This document shows, piece after piece, positions 42,396-53,600 of a stretch of DNA of 62,916 bases. The notes beneath the pieces were generated by a model that made no database searches, was not told the origin of the DNA, and saw only the letters and a list, made by a program, of their open reading frames with translations. The stretch is from positions 46,911 to 109,826 of the forward strand of contig PDIP01000089.1 of the NCBI GenBank assembly GCA_002811645.1, in the 5' to 3' direction. This DNA is from Corallochytrium limacisporum. Its lineage: Eukaryota > Opisthokonta. A program made the position numbers and the translations under genes. The stretch's first letter is position 1. Each line of letters begins with the position of its first letter.

Positions 42396-45056
42396 ATGTC
42401 GGGACCAAGTCCACTCAACGCGCTCAGCAATTTGGCACAGGACGTGGCCACTAGCATTGAGGGTGCGGCAGCAAAAATAAAGATCCTTGCAGATGGACAT
42501 GGCTCCAAACGTGCGGCCTCCGGTAGCGGGACAGAGCTCGGAGTGATGATGGACTCAGACTCGGACGCGGACAAATACATAGCTATGCGTCGTGTAACAG
42601 CCATGATGCTCCGGGGCGAAGACGTCATGCCCTACTTTGCACCGGTTGTAAAGAATACATTCCACCCGGCCGTGGAGATGAAGAAAATGGTGGCTATGTA
42701 CCTGGCCCGCAACGCTTCCTCCGAACCGGATCTCGCGCTGTTGAGTATCAATGCATTTCAGAAGGACCTGAAGAGCAGCAATGCACTGCTTCGTGGGTCT
42801 TCGTTACGGGCACTGTGTGGTATTCAGCTCGAAGTGATCACTCCGCTGGTTATGCATTCATTGAAACAAGCATCTGCTGACATGAGCCCGTATGTGAAGC
42901 AAATTGTAGCGCAGAGTCTGCCTCAGATGTACCGCCGCGATCCGGACGGAAACGAAGACACGGTCCTTGAAATTTTGCAGAAGTTGTTAGGTGATTTTAA
43001 TCTAACCGTTCAGGGCAGCGCATTGGCGACGTGGTTGGATATTTGCCCAGCGCGGTGGGATTTTATTCATCCGATCTACAGCCGCCTGGTGCGGGCGCTA
43101 CCAGACATGGATGAGTGGACGCAAATGACAGCGATGGTTGTGCTGATTCGGTATGCACGGACATTCTTTGCGAAGCCCGCAGGCTTCAATGCTGTGGAGC
43201 GAAAACTTCAGGGACTGAGCACTGAAGATGATGACATTGGTGAGATGACGCAAATGATGGGCACTATGAGCGCATTTGGTGAGAGTGCGGGAGGCGCCGT
43301 ACCGGTCAATGTGCACAAGACTATGGAAGGTTTTTTCAGCGATGACGATAATGAGGATGAAAATGGTGTGACGCCAACAAAGAACAACGTCCCCGACTTG
43401 ATTCTGCCGGGAAATGGTCAGAGTTCGATGTCCCCGACTCTTGGTGATGATGACGAAGAGGAAGACGACGAAGGGAACAGGAACGATGGCATCGGTGCAC
43501 TTGAGTCTCCAAGTGGCAGGGTGTCCAACGCTGAGGCGGACCAGGATCTGCAGCTTCTGCTCCGAAATTCTGTTTTCTTGACATATTCTATGAATCCTGG
43601 CGTGCTCCTTGCCGTGATTCAGCTCTACATGTACGTCGGAGGTCCCACGGAGCGTGCCCGGGTTGCACCGTTGCTGATGCGTCTCATGCGCCATCATCGC
43701 GAGGTGCAGATCGTCGTGTTAGCCATCATTGAGAGAGTTATTCGCACTGATCATCAAGTCTTCCGTCCACACTTGCGCCGGTTCTTTGTCTTTGATGATG
43801 ACAGTGAAGAAATGAAGCGGCGAAAGCTTCGCATTCTCATTCGGCTTGCCGACTCAACATCCATTAACATTTTGCTGAAGGAATTCCGAGCGTACACTCG
43901 GTTTGCGGATAAGGGTTTTGTCAAGGAGGCCATCATTGCTATCGGCCATTGCGCGATTCAGATCCCGGACGTTACGGAGGCCTGCGTGGCGTTCCTGGTC
44001 GGAAATTTGAATCAGGAGGCCGACGAAGTGATCGGGGAGAGCATTGTTGTACTGCGACGGTTGCTGCCGCTCATTGTCGGCACCCACAGCGATGTAGTCG
44101 GCAAGTTGGCCACTATGGCAACGGAAATCAAACAGGCGAATGCTCGGGCGTGCGTGCTTTGGATGATGGGTGAGTACAATCATTTGGTACAATCCATGGC
44201 TCCGGATGTGCTCCGCCTCTTTGCGAAGTCCTTCCCGGACGAAGAGCCCGTGGTGAAACTGCAAATTGTAAACTTGGCGGCTAAGATGCGCCTGGTACAG
44301 CCGGAGAAGATTGGCAAACTGTACATCTACATCATGGAACTAGCGAGGTACGACTCGAGTTATGATATTCGCGATCGCGCCAGAGTGCTGCGTGCATTGC
44401 TGGAGCAGCACGAAAGAGACAATCACGGGGCTCCGGAACAGGGGACGGCGGCTGCTGAGCCGGGTGCAGGAAACCACATCGATCCAGCGCGCCGGTTGCT
44501 TCTCAGTGCCAAACCGGTGCCAATGTCGAGCAGTCTGATTGTCAATGATCAAAGTTCAGACCCTATAGGAGAAAAGGGTGCATTCATGCTCGGTACCATG
44601 GCCGACGCACTGCACAGCACGACACCGGGCTACGTTGGACTGCCAGACTTCCCGGCCGAACACGATCCCGAGGCCATGCAGATGCGTCGCCAGGCCGCAG
44701 AGGAAGAGCGTCAGAAGGAGCAGGAGCGCCTTCTGCACGAGCGTAAGGCTGCAGAGGCTGCTGCACAGTCCCGAATCGGTACTCTGTCAACAGGAACAAT
44801 GGGTCGCGGCTCCGGGTCTTCGTTTGGACAAGGCAGTGGCAGCTACGGCAATTTCTTTGACTCTTCGGACGAGTACGAGAGTGACGATTATGATGAGGAC
44901 GAGTCTGATGAGGAAGACTCGGACGAATCCGACGACGATGATGATGAGGACGATGATGATGACGATGAGTACGAGGACAGTGAGGATGAACTTCTCACCG
45001 ATGAGGAGGACGAAGAGGACTCAGATGAGGACTCTGACAGGCCTATGATTCAGTAA
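42396..45056 (+). CDS. AP3B: AP-3 complex subunit beta, 886 aa
   Basis: Large adaptin of the AP-3 coat, which sorts cargo from endosomes to lysosome-related organelles. The N-terminal adaptin trunk has MRRVTAMMLRGEDVMPYFAPVVKN and NSFxxDLxxxNxLLRGxxLRALxxI-type helical repeats, the typical start of AP-3 beta. The C-terminal 60 residues are an Asp/Glu/Ser hinge. The protein stops there, so no C-terminal ear domain follows as it does in human AP3B1 (about 1094); it resembles the shorter yeast APL6. ATG 42396 (gtcaccATG) is chosen; the frame extends upstream without an ATG. Confidence 0.9.
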   Translation: MSGPSPLNALSNLAQDVATSIEGAAAKIKILADGHGSKRAASGSGTELGVMMDSDSDADKYIAMRRVTAMMLRGEDVMPYFAPVVKNTFHPAVEMKKMVAMYLARNASSEPDLALLSINAFQKDLKSSNALLRGSSLRALCGIQLEVITPLVMHSLKQASADMSPYVKQIVAQSLPQMYRRDPDGNEDTVLEILQKLLGDFNLTVQGSALATWLDICPARWDFIHPIYSRLVRALPDMDEWTQMTAMVVLIRYARTFFAKPAGFNAVERKLQGLSTEDDDIGEMTQMMGTMSAFGESAGGAVPVNVHKTMEGFFSDDDNEDENGVTPTKNNVPDLILPGNGQSSMSPTLGDDDEEEDDEGNRNDGIGALESPSGRVSNAEADQDLQLLLRNSVFLTYSMNPGVLLAVIQLYMYVGGPTERARVAPLLMRLMRHHREVQIVVLAIIERVIRTDHQVFRPHLRRFFVFDDDSEEMKRRKLRILIRLADSTSINILLKEFRAYTRFADKGFVKEAIIAIGHCAIQIPDVTEACVAFLVGNLNQEADEVIGESIVVLRRLLPLIVGTHSDVVGKLATMATEIKQANARACVLWMMGEYNHLVQSMAPDVLRLFAKSFPDEEPVVKLQIVNLAAKMRLVQPEKIGKLYIYIMELARYDSSYDIRDRARVLRALLEQHERDNHGAPEQGTAAAEPGAGNHIDPARRLLLSAKPVPMSSSLIVNDQSSDPIGEKGAFMLGTMADALHSTTPGYVGLPDFPAEHDPEAMQMRRQAAEEERQKEQERLLHERKAAEAAAQSRIGTLSTGTMGRGSGSSFGQGSGSYGNFFDSSDEYESDDYDEDESDEEDSDESDDDDDEDDDDDDEYEDSEDELLTDEEDEEDSDEDSDRPMIQ

Positions 45057-46069
45057 TATTTTCCCAGCAGGCCTGGTGTCCGTTTTCTTGATTTTTAGCA
45101 AAATATTCCACATAAAGTGACTGAGGTGTCTCGAAAGATGCAATTGATTGTGACGGTGCGCGCGTGAGAGATAGCTCACAAGTTAGTTTGTTTGAATCTG
45201 GTCATAAGATTGAGGTGCATGTGGGTGGGAGAGGAAGCGAAAGAAGAATGAGTAAAACTTATACGTGGCATGCGAAGCATCCTTGGGCTGGTAGGTGTTC
45301 CCGGGATAGCTCACAGTGCCACGACTGATCTCGCGCACTCCATTTTAAACCAGGAGACATTTCCCGAGGGACTCTCCGGTTAGGTAAAAGAACGCTGAGT
45401 TTTAATAGTTTAAATGGTTCTAAGTAAGTAAAGATCAGCGACAACAACCACTCAATGTTCCGTACACAGTCTGTTTTGAAATAGCTGCATTCAAAAACTC
45501 AGGGTTCAAAAGACAATTTTTCATATCTCCAAACAATAGAGAAAGGAGCCCCAGGTACACTGCATGCATGAAGGGTGAGTGAGTTGCCACCGATTCCCCC
45601 TTCCCCAGGGACCACCTGCGGTGTTACCTCCCCTCTATCACAAATAACACACAACAAATTTCACACACAACCAGGACCAACAAAAAATTCTGCAATATAT
45701 TTTGACGAAATTTTGCGTAGCAAAAGTGAGCGGCGGGGGAGTTCATTTGCAGTACATAATGCACTTGAACCATCTGAAGAACAGTTCCCAATACTAAATG
45801 TATGTCTGCCCTAGTTTCAGTATCGCCGCTGAATGGGTGCCACCTGTGAGCGCTGGTTATTGGAGACTTTCCAGTATAAACCTTGTCTTCAACGCCCATC
45901 CAATAGTTTCGACATAACAAAAGTATGTACCAGAGAGAACTCCTATAGGAGTATTCACTATACAGCGAATGGTATTTGAGATCAGCACGTACTAGTAACT
46001 ACCCGCTCATAGTCCGTGCCATTGTGTTTCATATCTCGGGACTACACAAACTACGTACATTAAGCAATC
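45057..46069. other. Intergenic region
   Basis: Between AP-3 beta and eS19 (tandem). AT-rich with no GC island. One motif-like GTATTCACTATAC lies at 45951-45963, about 110 bases before the eS19 ATG. No gene recognised. Confidence 0.5.
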
Positions 46070-46519
46070 ATGCCTGGTGCCACCGTCAAGGACGTTACCC
46101 CCTCTGAGTTCATCACTGCCTACGCTGCTTTCCTGAAGCAGTCCGGCAAGATGGACGTTCCCGCCTGGGCTGAACTGTGCAAGACTGGCGTTAACAAGGA
46201 ACTGGCCCCATACGACCGCGACTGGTTCTACATCCGCTCTGCTGCCGTGGCACGCCACGTCTACCTGAAGTCCAAGACCGGCAACCCTGCTGGTCTCGGT
46301 GTGGGCCGCATCTCTCGCATCTTTGGTTCCACTTTCCGCCGCGGTGTCCGCCCTGAGCACTTCCGCGCCGGATCCAAGTCCGTTGCCCGCCACTCCCTTC
46401 ACCAGCTCGAGAAGTGCGGTGTTGTCGAGAAGGCCCCCAACGGTGGTCGCCGTGTGACCGCTGAGGGTCAGCGCGATATGGACCGGATCGCCACTCAGGT
46501 CCTGAACAGCCGCCAGTAG
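46070..46519 (+). CDS. RPS19: Ribosomal protein eS19, 149 aa
   Basis: Small-subunit ribosomal protein. Matches eS19 throughout: VKDVTPSEFITAYAAFLKQ, DWFYIRSAAVARHVYL, GVGRISRIFGSTFRRGVRP, RHSLHQLEKCGVVEKAPNGG and the C-terminal GQRDMDRIA. Length is near human (145). The codon choice is strongly skewed to C-ending codons (GTC, ATC, TTC, CGC, AAG), unlike most neighbours, as expected for a very highly expressed gene. Confidence 0.97.
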   Translation: MPGATVKDVTPSEFITAYAAFLKQSGKMDVPAWAELCKTGVNKELAPYDRDWFYIRSAAVARHVYLKSKTGNPAGLGVGRISRIFGSTFRRGVRPEHFRAGSKSVARHSLHQLEKCGVVEKAPNGGRRVTAEGQRDMDRIATQVLNSRQ

Positions 46520-46916
46520 GTGGTGAGTCAAGGTCCCTCAGCATCGGGTTTTTGACAACATTTAATCATCTTCGCATAATCCTAGCATCTTTTAACATGT
46601 ACCATCATCGTATTATGACATAGAAAATACCCATACGGTTGATCCTGGGGCTTATAAGCAAGGATCAAACTACCCACAATTCATTACAAACGGCTCCGGA
46701 GACTGAATCATCCATCGTGATCATTGCAGTCTCGTCCAGGAAGTCTAGTAAGTTTGCCATGTTCTTTACAAAACATGGGTAAATTGTCTTCCCCTTTTTC
46801 GTGTTTTGTGTTTGCTTAGCCGTGTATGAGATCATTTTGTAAAGAAGGCACGGTGAGTTTGATGTTGCATATGGATTTTCTTTTATTTTTAAAACGGGAA
46901 CATGACGGACGAGCTC
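46520..46916. other. Convergent 3' intergenic region
   Basis: Short AT-rich spacer between eS19 and the 3' end of ROCK. Nothing else is seen in it. Confidence 0.6.
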
Positions 46917-49900
46917 TTACTCCACAGTGGACCGAGTCGCGAGGTTTGGGACGGATGAACACATAAGTCCGATGTTCTCCAAGAATGACATCCACCGCGT
47001 CTTTTCGTCGGCATTGCGCATCATCATGTACAGCGTGCCCGTCTCCAGTTCGCCAGTGCACGGAGGCGTTCCGCTAGAACACTTCTTGTGGCAGGTAGTG
47101 CTGCACAGCTTACAACTGTATGCTGACTGTGTAATGCCGATCGCCTCAGCGCAGACTTTGCACCACTCAGATTTCAGGCCCTTGGAGACATGGTTGAGAA
47201 CGTGACCGTTAACTTTGAGTGCGTTCTTTTCGTCGTTTCCATTAGTCAACAGGTTGCGGGTCTGCCCAGACTTCTTGGAGAAGAGGATGAGAATAATCTT
47301 CTCCACGGCTGTCTTGTTGATGTGGATAAGATCAATGCGGGTAGCCTCGCGAACAAAGACAATATCCTGGATGTCAATAATTTGAGTCGGCTTGTGCGCT
47401 GTCTTGTGGTCGAGGTCATCGAAAATCATTAGGCTCCTGTTCGTAGCCACAGCATAGAATTTCTTCCAGCTGGACTTGTTCTTGGACTTGCCCTTGGGCA
47501 GTTTTACCCAGTCCTCGAGACGGTTTGAGCCATCGATGTTCTCAACACTCACGGCCAAGGAGCGCATGTTCATGTTCATGTCCAGATCAGAAGCCTCCGA
47601 TATGTAGACATTTCCATTGCTTGATCCGGCATCGATGTCCTGGCTGCAACTCTTACTAGGAGGCATCAACAATGACATGGACGAGCCACCTCCGCGGGAC
47701 ACTTCGCCAGATTCGCGCAGACCAGGGGGACCCAGGCGCTTCGCAGACTCTACAATTTGGTGCTTCAGAGCCTCGTACCGCTTCTTGTAATCTGATGCTT
47801 CGGTTTGGGCAGCGTCCGCCATCATCTTGAGGTCGTTTCTTTCCTTCTCGGACCTGTTGAGAGCCATCTGCACAGTCTTGATCTCATACTTCAGTGTCTT
47901 GAGTTCCTTGGCTTGCTTCAAGGTGTCCCTGTTGAGCGGGCGCACAGCGGCAAGCTCGGCAATCTTGCGCACCGACTGCTGCTGCTTCTCCTTCTCAATC
48001 TTGAACTTGGATCGCAGTTCGCTCATCTCCGCTTGTGCATCTTCCAAGGACTTCTTCATGGTGTCCAGTTCAACTTGCAGTGTCTCGCGGGCAGCCTCCA
48101 CGTCCTCAATTTCGGCTTTGAGCTCATCCTTATCGCTCTCAAGGTTGCGGATACTGCTCTGCAGATTGTCCACAACAATGTCCTTGTTGCTCATTTCACT
48201 CTCCATCTTGTCAATTGTGGCGTTGAAGTCGGCAACCTTGGCATCGCGATCGGCAGTTAGGCTGGTAATTTCCTTCTCCAGGTTGGACAATTTTTTCTCC
48301 AGGTCGGGTACAACGGCAGCCTTCTCTCGCTCCGCGTCACGGACGGCCTCGAGGACGCTGACTTCCTTGCGGAGCTTCTCAAGCTCGTCAGCATTGCCTG
48401 CCTTGGCCTTGGCCAAGTCGTCCTGGACCTTGCGCAAGGTGTCTGCAGCGGCGGCAGAGTTTTCGGCCATTTCGTCTTCGACGCTGCGCACACGCTGGCG
48501 CAAATCTCCGATTTCCTCCTCTAACGAGTGCTTCTCGTTCTCAGATGCTCTTGCCGCTGCCTTGGAGGTGCTGAGCTCCTTGCGCAGGCGATCCAGATCG
48601 CTCTGCAATTCCTGGACTTGCTCATGTGATTCCACGCTCGTGATTGTGGCCGCCTTCTGTGCAGAATCCAGCTCTCCGGACATGCTCTCGAGCTGAGCCT
48701 GCAGCTCGTCCGCACGAATCTTCTCCTTTTGAATGTCCGAACGCATGGCCTTGACACTATCTACGGCGGCTGCCTGGTCTTTGAAGGCCTTGTCAAGTTT
48801 CCGCTTCATGTCGCTCTTTTGGGACTCCAGGTCCAGAGCGCGGTTTTCCGCTTCAGTCTTCTCCTGGAAGATGTTGCGGCCTTTGGCCTTCTCCTCGCGG
48901 AGCTTCTCCTTCGTCTTTTCGAGCTCGTCTTTCACCTCCTCCTTGGTCATTCCGTCGTCGTCTCCGGCAGGTTTGGCGGTCTCCAGTTCCTCTTGCAGTT
49001 CTTTCACCCGCTTCTCCATCTGTTGGCGGGTCTGCGTCTCAGATTCAAGGGTCCGTTTTGCTTTCTTCAACTCCAGGTCGGCATTGGCATGGTCCTTCAT
49101 CAGCGTAGCATTCTTAGACTGCAGCTCTTCGAAGAGCTTCTGGGAAGAGTCCTGCTGACGCTGTAGACGATCCAGATGCCGTTGTGCCGTGCGCTTCTCT
49201 CCCTCTAGAGCCATCTTGGCCATGGCCTCTGCTTCGTACTTGGCACGCCAGTCCACGCCCTCTTCATCTGGCAGACTGCTTGTGGACCCCTGGGATGTGA
49301 CTTGCGGTAGTGCGTCACCGTTTGCGGGCACACTGACGGGAGTCACGGTCGCTGTTCCGTTTGCCTGTCCACAGCTGAAGGTGTCGTTCTTGATGTAGGT
49401 GTAACCCACGAAAGGCAACTGGTTTCCAGCGAATCCCTTGGCTGGCAAGAACTCTTCACTTTCATTCTCATCGTCGAAGTCATCAAAATTGGAGGTGTCG
49501 TCATCGCTCTTGACTTCAGGGACGATGGGTGGGCTCATCTTGCGAATCCTATCCCAATCAATTCCGGTGAAGAAGCTGTGGTTCTTGAAATCAGCGGTGC
49601 CGTGGTGCCCAAGACGAACCTTACGGTCACAAAGTAGTGCACGGATCAGCTCCTTGCTGACGTCACTGACTTTCACTTCGGCCTCGGCATCATTGAATTG
49701 TAGCTTGTTCTTGTGGTCCATAATGTTTGAGTACGTGCCCAGCAAATCATCAGAGTAGAACGGCGTCTCACCATAGTACATTTCGTACATGATGATGCCG
49801 ACGCTCCACCAATCAACTTCCCGCCCATATTCAATAGGCGCACCCTGGCTTTCAAGTACCTCAGGACTAATGTAGTCAGGAGTACCGACGGCCGCAGACG

Positions 49901-50600
49901 ACTTGATCAAACCGCGTTCATCAAGCTTCACGGCAGAACCGAAATCTGTAATCCTCAAGTGACCCGTCCGGTCAAGAAGAAGATTGTCTGGCTTCACATC
50001 TCGGTGGACGTATCCCATCTCGTGAATATGATTTATGGCGCAAATGGTCTCTGCAATGTAGAAGCGAACCCAGTCTTCCGTGAAGGTAAACTTGCACATC
50101 AAGGTGACCAAATCACCGCCCGGCATGTATTCCATGCAGAGATACAAGAATTTTTCGTCATGGAATGCGTAGTGCAGGCCAATCGTCCAATGGCTGTTAC
50201 TGAAGGCTAGGATGTCACGCTCAGCCCAGTACAGCGCAGTCTCTGATTTTTGCAACATGACAGCCTTATTGAGCAGCTTCATGGCGTAGACTTTCTTGTT
50301 CTCATTGTGCCTAACAACATGAACCTCACCAAAGGCACCACGGCCGATTACCTTGAGCAGTTCAAAGTCACGGCGGCCTACCCGATTCTCAAGCATACGT
50401 CCGTAGTGATCCTTATAGTTTTCGCAAAACATTTGTACTGGTTGCAGCTTCTGTAAAGCAGGAACCTGCAGCTCCTTGTACAGAGCCCAGAGGGCGTCCA
50501 TAAGAGAGTCCATGTAAATTTTGGAGTCCTTGCGGGTCGCAACCTCTTGGAACAGGGTTCCCACCCTGGCATCCAATGCACTCGCCTTTGTCGGTGCCAT
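46917..50600 (-). CDS. ROCK: Rho-associated kinase (ROCK), 1227 aa
   Basis: Ser/Thr kinase effector of RhoA that drives actomyosin contraction. The AGC kinase domain begins near residue 78 (FELLKVIGRGAFGEV) with the ATP Lys in YAMKLL (K108), HRDVKPDN (D201) and DFG (D219). It also has VGTPDYISPEVLESQG and DWWSVGIIMYEM. The C-lobe tail has DTSNFDDF and the hydrophobic motif NQLPFVGYTY, both ROCK hallmarks. About 600 residues of coiled coil follow; its end (KIAELAAVRP to NRSEKERNDL) is where ROCK has its Rho-binding segment. The C-terminus is a PH domain (WVKLPKGK to FVREAT) split by a C1 zinc finger (WCKVC, CKLC, CHKKC), the ROCK arrangement rather than MRCK or citron. The N-terminal ALWALYKEL resembles the dimerising helix. 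ATG 50600 (MAPTKASALDA) is used. Confidence 0.95.
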   Translation of the reverse strand: MAPTKASALDARVGTLFQEVATRKDSKIYMDSLMDALWALYKELQVPALQKLQPVQMFCENYKDHYGRMLENRVGRRDFELLKVIGRGAFGEVHVVRHNENKKVYAMKLLNKAVMLQKSETALYWAERDILAFSNSHWTIGLHYAFHDEKFLYLCMEYMPGGDLVTLMCKFTFTEDWVRFYIAETICAINHIHEMGYVHRDVKPDNLLLDRTGHLRITDFGSAVKLDERGLIKSSAAVGTPDYISPEVLESQGAPIEYGREVDWWSVGIIMYEMYYGETPFYSDDLLGTYSNIMDHKNKLQFNDAEAEVKVSDVSKELIRALLCDRKVRLGHHGTADFKNHSFFTGIDWDRIRKMSPPIVPEVKSDDDTSNFDDFDDENESEEFLPAKGFAGNQLPFVGYTYIKNDTFSCGQANGTATVTPVSVPANGDALPQVTSQGSTSSLPDEEGVDWRAKYEAEAMAKMALEGEKRTAQRHLDRLQRQQDSSQKLFEELQSKNATLMKDHANADLELKKAKRTLESETQTRQQMEKRVKELQEELETAKPAGDDDGMTKEEVKDELEKTKEKLREEKAKGRNIFQEKTEAENRALDLESQKSDMKRKLDKAFKDQAAAVDSVKAMRSDIQKEKIRADELQAQLESMSGELDSAQKAATITSVESHEQVQELQSDLDRLRKELSTSKAAARASENEKHSLEEEIGDLRQRVRSVEDEMAENSAAAADTLRKVQDDLAKAKAGNADELEKLRKEVSVLEAVRDAEREKAAVVPDLEKKLSNLEKEITSLTADRDAKVADFNATIDKMESEMSNKDIVVDNLQSSIRNLESDKDELKAEIEDVEAARETLQVELDTMKKSLEDAQAEMSELRSKFKIEKEKQQQSVRKIAELAAVRPLNRDTLKQAKELKTLKYEIKTVQMALNRSEKERNDLKMMADAAQTEASDYKKRYEALKHQIVESAKRLGPPGLRESGEVSRGGGSSMSLLMPPSKSCSQDIDAGSSNGNVYISEASDLDMNMNMRSLAVSVENIDGSNRLEDWVKLPKGKSKNKSSWKKFYAVATNRSLMIFDDLDHKTAHKPTQIIDIQDIVFVREATRIDLIHINKTAVEKIILILFSKKSGQTRNLLTNGNDEKNALKVNGHVLNHVSKGLKSEWCKVCAEAIGITQSAYSCKLCSTTCHKKCSSGTPPCTGELETGTLYMMMRNADEKTRWMSFLENIGLMCSSVPNLATRSTVE

Positions 50601-53600
50601 TGTGTTCTGATTTCTGTTCTTTAGTATGCCAGTCCCCAAGGCTTCTCTAGCAGTCCTCTATTTGCATATCACGGCAAATGCCCTTTCCTTGCGCGTCCGG
50701 ACGACGTTATGTACTGACTTGAAAAAGGCGCCAACAGTGCTTCGTTCCCGTCTGTATTCTTGCAGTTCGGAAGATTATTCTGCGGAATCCGCTCAAACTT
50801 CAACTAGAGTACAAACACCGATTCGGTTTGTTACTATACTTCCGATGTAATCTGGCCTTTGGAAGCCGATTTTTCCCATGATATCACTAGCCTTTCGTCA
50901 CCCAGGAAAGAGGTCAATGGTTCCCAAGTACCAACCGGGTTGAAGGATCACTGTAATTGTGTTTGCTATATGTCCACGACGAAACAACGAAATGTCTCCA
51001 CTGCTTAAACATAATACTGTGTATGAGTTTCCAGAAGGAACACGACCAATTTTTCTTCGCTCTTGTCGGTTTTTTTTTGTTTTCATTTGTCCAATGATCC
51101 TCCTCGTCCGAATGGTTCAGTGTCATTCCCCGCTCTCTCTCTCTCTGCCCCTCCGGTGCCCGACCGTTCCGAAAAGGGGAGCGGGGGGGTGGCAGAACTG
51201 GTCGGACTGAGACCCCTCCCCCAACCCGTTCCCTTCCGTTCTTTCGGGCGCGAAGTTTCGGGCCCAAGTGTTGCCTTGAGTCGCGCCCACCTTTGGCGGG
51301 AAATCCCCAGTCTTTCTTCTCCTTCCCTTCCCCCCCCCATCGCTAACCCCCCCCTCTTTTTGCACGGCAGTGCTTGGGTGGTGGTGGTGGTGGTGGTGGG
51401 TGGTTGTGTGTGTGTGTGCCTCTTTGTCTCACTTTTTCTTTTGCTTTTTCGCCAGGGCGTCCGCCCCTTTTTCTTTTTCTCTCTCTCTCCCTCTCTCTCT
51501 CTCTGTTTCTTTTATTCTTTTGTTGTCTTTTTGAGACCCCCGCCGCATCCTTGTTGATGGCATGCGACCAATTCCCGACGCGAAAATCAATTCATTCGGT
51601 ATGGAAAAGGACCAATCAATTCCGAGGCCGCGGGGGGGAGGGGGAGGAGAGAGAGAGAGAGAAGGGAGGAAGAGAGGTAGAGGGGGGGGGGAAGGGAGAC
51701 GGGTGGCCCACCACCGCTCATGCGCGTTCGGTCTCTCGGGTTTTTTATTTTACTTTTGTAAATTCGTCGCAAGGGAGAAGGCAGGAGGAACATATCTCCT
51801 CAGCAACGGGAAATATTGCCTCACTTCCATCCGTATATTCAGTACTGGAACTGGCGTGGAGCTGAGAAACCAAAGAAAAAGCGGGTTGGGAAGGGGGGGA
51901 GGGGCGCGTTTGGATGGGAGGAAGAGAGGAGGGGGGAGGGGGGGAAACGCGTAGTTCCCTGAGCGACCGGAATAAAATCTTTGTGCGCGGCAAGAAAAAG
52001 AGAGAGAGAAAGCTGCCTGTTTTCAGATTAAAACCCGGGCAAGAATGGGAACTGGCACGCGTTCTTGTGCGCGCTTGACTTCACTTCGCCCGGCCCCGGG
52101 AGCGGAGGGGGGGGGGGCTTGGGACCAGCGAACGAGCAGCGGGGCCCCGGGGGGAAGGGGGGGAAATGACTGTTCTTCCTTCGTTTTCATTCCCGCGAGG
52201 CTCACGGTTTCACAGAGTTTTTTCCGGCCAATCACCGTTGCTGCCCAGGGACTGGGCGGAAACGGAGAACCACTCCCCGAGGGTGAGTGCACCGGGAAAA
52301 ATAGCAATGCAACAAACTCCAGCATTGGCCGACCCTCTCTTCAGGCGGGGGGCGCGGGCTGGCTGGCTGGCCTGGCCTGGCCTGAATTTAGACTTTTGCT
52401 TTTTTTCATTCTCGGAAATTCTCTAGAATTAAAGGAGCGCAAAAAAAAACATTCGACAGTCATTCCTGCTCTCTTGCTGCTGGCTGCCTGACTGGCCGGC
52501 CCTGTCTCTCCTTTTTCGTTCCGTTCCCCACAAAGGAAACGAAAGAAAACCTCCCCCTTTTTTCCCCTTTTCCTTTGGTCTCCGTCTCTGTCTCTCTACC
52601 CCGTGCCTGCGTTTATGAGCCTTGGCCCGGGCCATATTTCTCCCAAGCGCCCGCGCAGCCCCTTTTGCGCGGCGCCCGGAGTAGGAAGAACGAGAGAGGA
52701 AACGCCGTGCACCGGCTTCCCTTACTGAAAGTACCGGAATGCCGTCCAAAAAAGCCACAAGCCCTCCCTGCCATCGGTCCTTCTCGTCCCGGGTGATTTC
52801 TTGGGGAGCCGGGCAAAAGGAAAAGAAAGAAAGAAAGAAAAAAAATGAAAAGAGGGAGAAGAGGGGGGGGGGGGACCGAAAAGGCTGTCGCGGCTCTGTC
52901 CTGTCCAACCCTTCCTGCGCCACACCATTCTCCCCCCCCCTTCCCCTCTTCCCGCCGTTTCCATCTTTTTTTATTAAAAGAAAATTGCTACTACTCTGGG
53001 CGTCTCCTTATCTTTTGTTCCAATATACACTGTGCACAGCATAACAACCCCTTCCAAACTATTTTTGTAACCAGTTCTCTTCGCTCGCCCTCTCTCTCTC
53101 TCTCTCTTTCGCTGTATCCTGTGTCTCCCTCCCTTTCCATTATTATGAAGGGTGTCATTTTTTTATCCCCTTGTGCCCATCACGCGGGTCCGTTCCGGAG
53201 CTCTCACTCCCAGCGCTGGGGTTTTGTTACATGGACCGGAGTGGACCAGTTAGTTCGGTATGGCCCCTAAATTCCTTCCCCCGACTCTCTTCCCTTGTAT
53301 ATATTTTCTTTTTATTTTTCTTTCTTGTCTATGTGAACAGATTTTGTCCCGTCCCTTTTTTTGTCTTTTTATATTTCCAGGTAATACTTTCTTTTTTTAT
53401 TCTCTGTCTCTCGTCCCCCCCCCCTTCCCCCCTTCCCTCCGCTTTTTATTTTGTATTTTTTTTTTAATTCTTTGGTAGCGCTCCGCGCGTCGCTTGGAGA
53501 AGGGCACGGAGGTTGTCGGGGGTCGCATTTTCCAGCGTGCCGCTGATTGGCTGCAGCCGTGCGGCCATGGCAGCCCACCCAGCCAGATTGCAATGGGTGC

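Noticed and set aside
47827-48696. 289-residue Ser-rich frame antisense to ROCK
   Set aside because: Arises from reverse reading of coiled-coil codons (GAG/GAA become CTC/TTC); not a gene.
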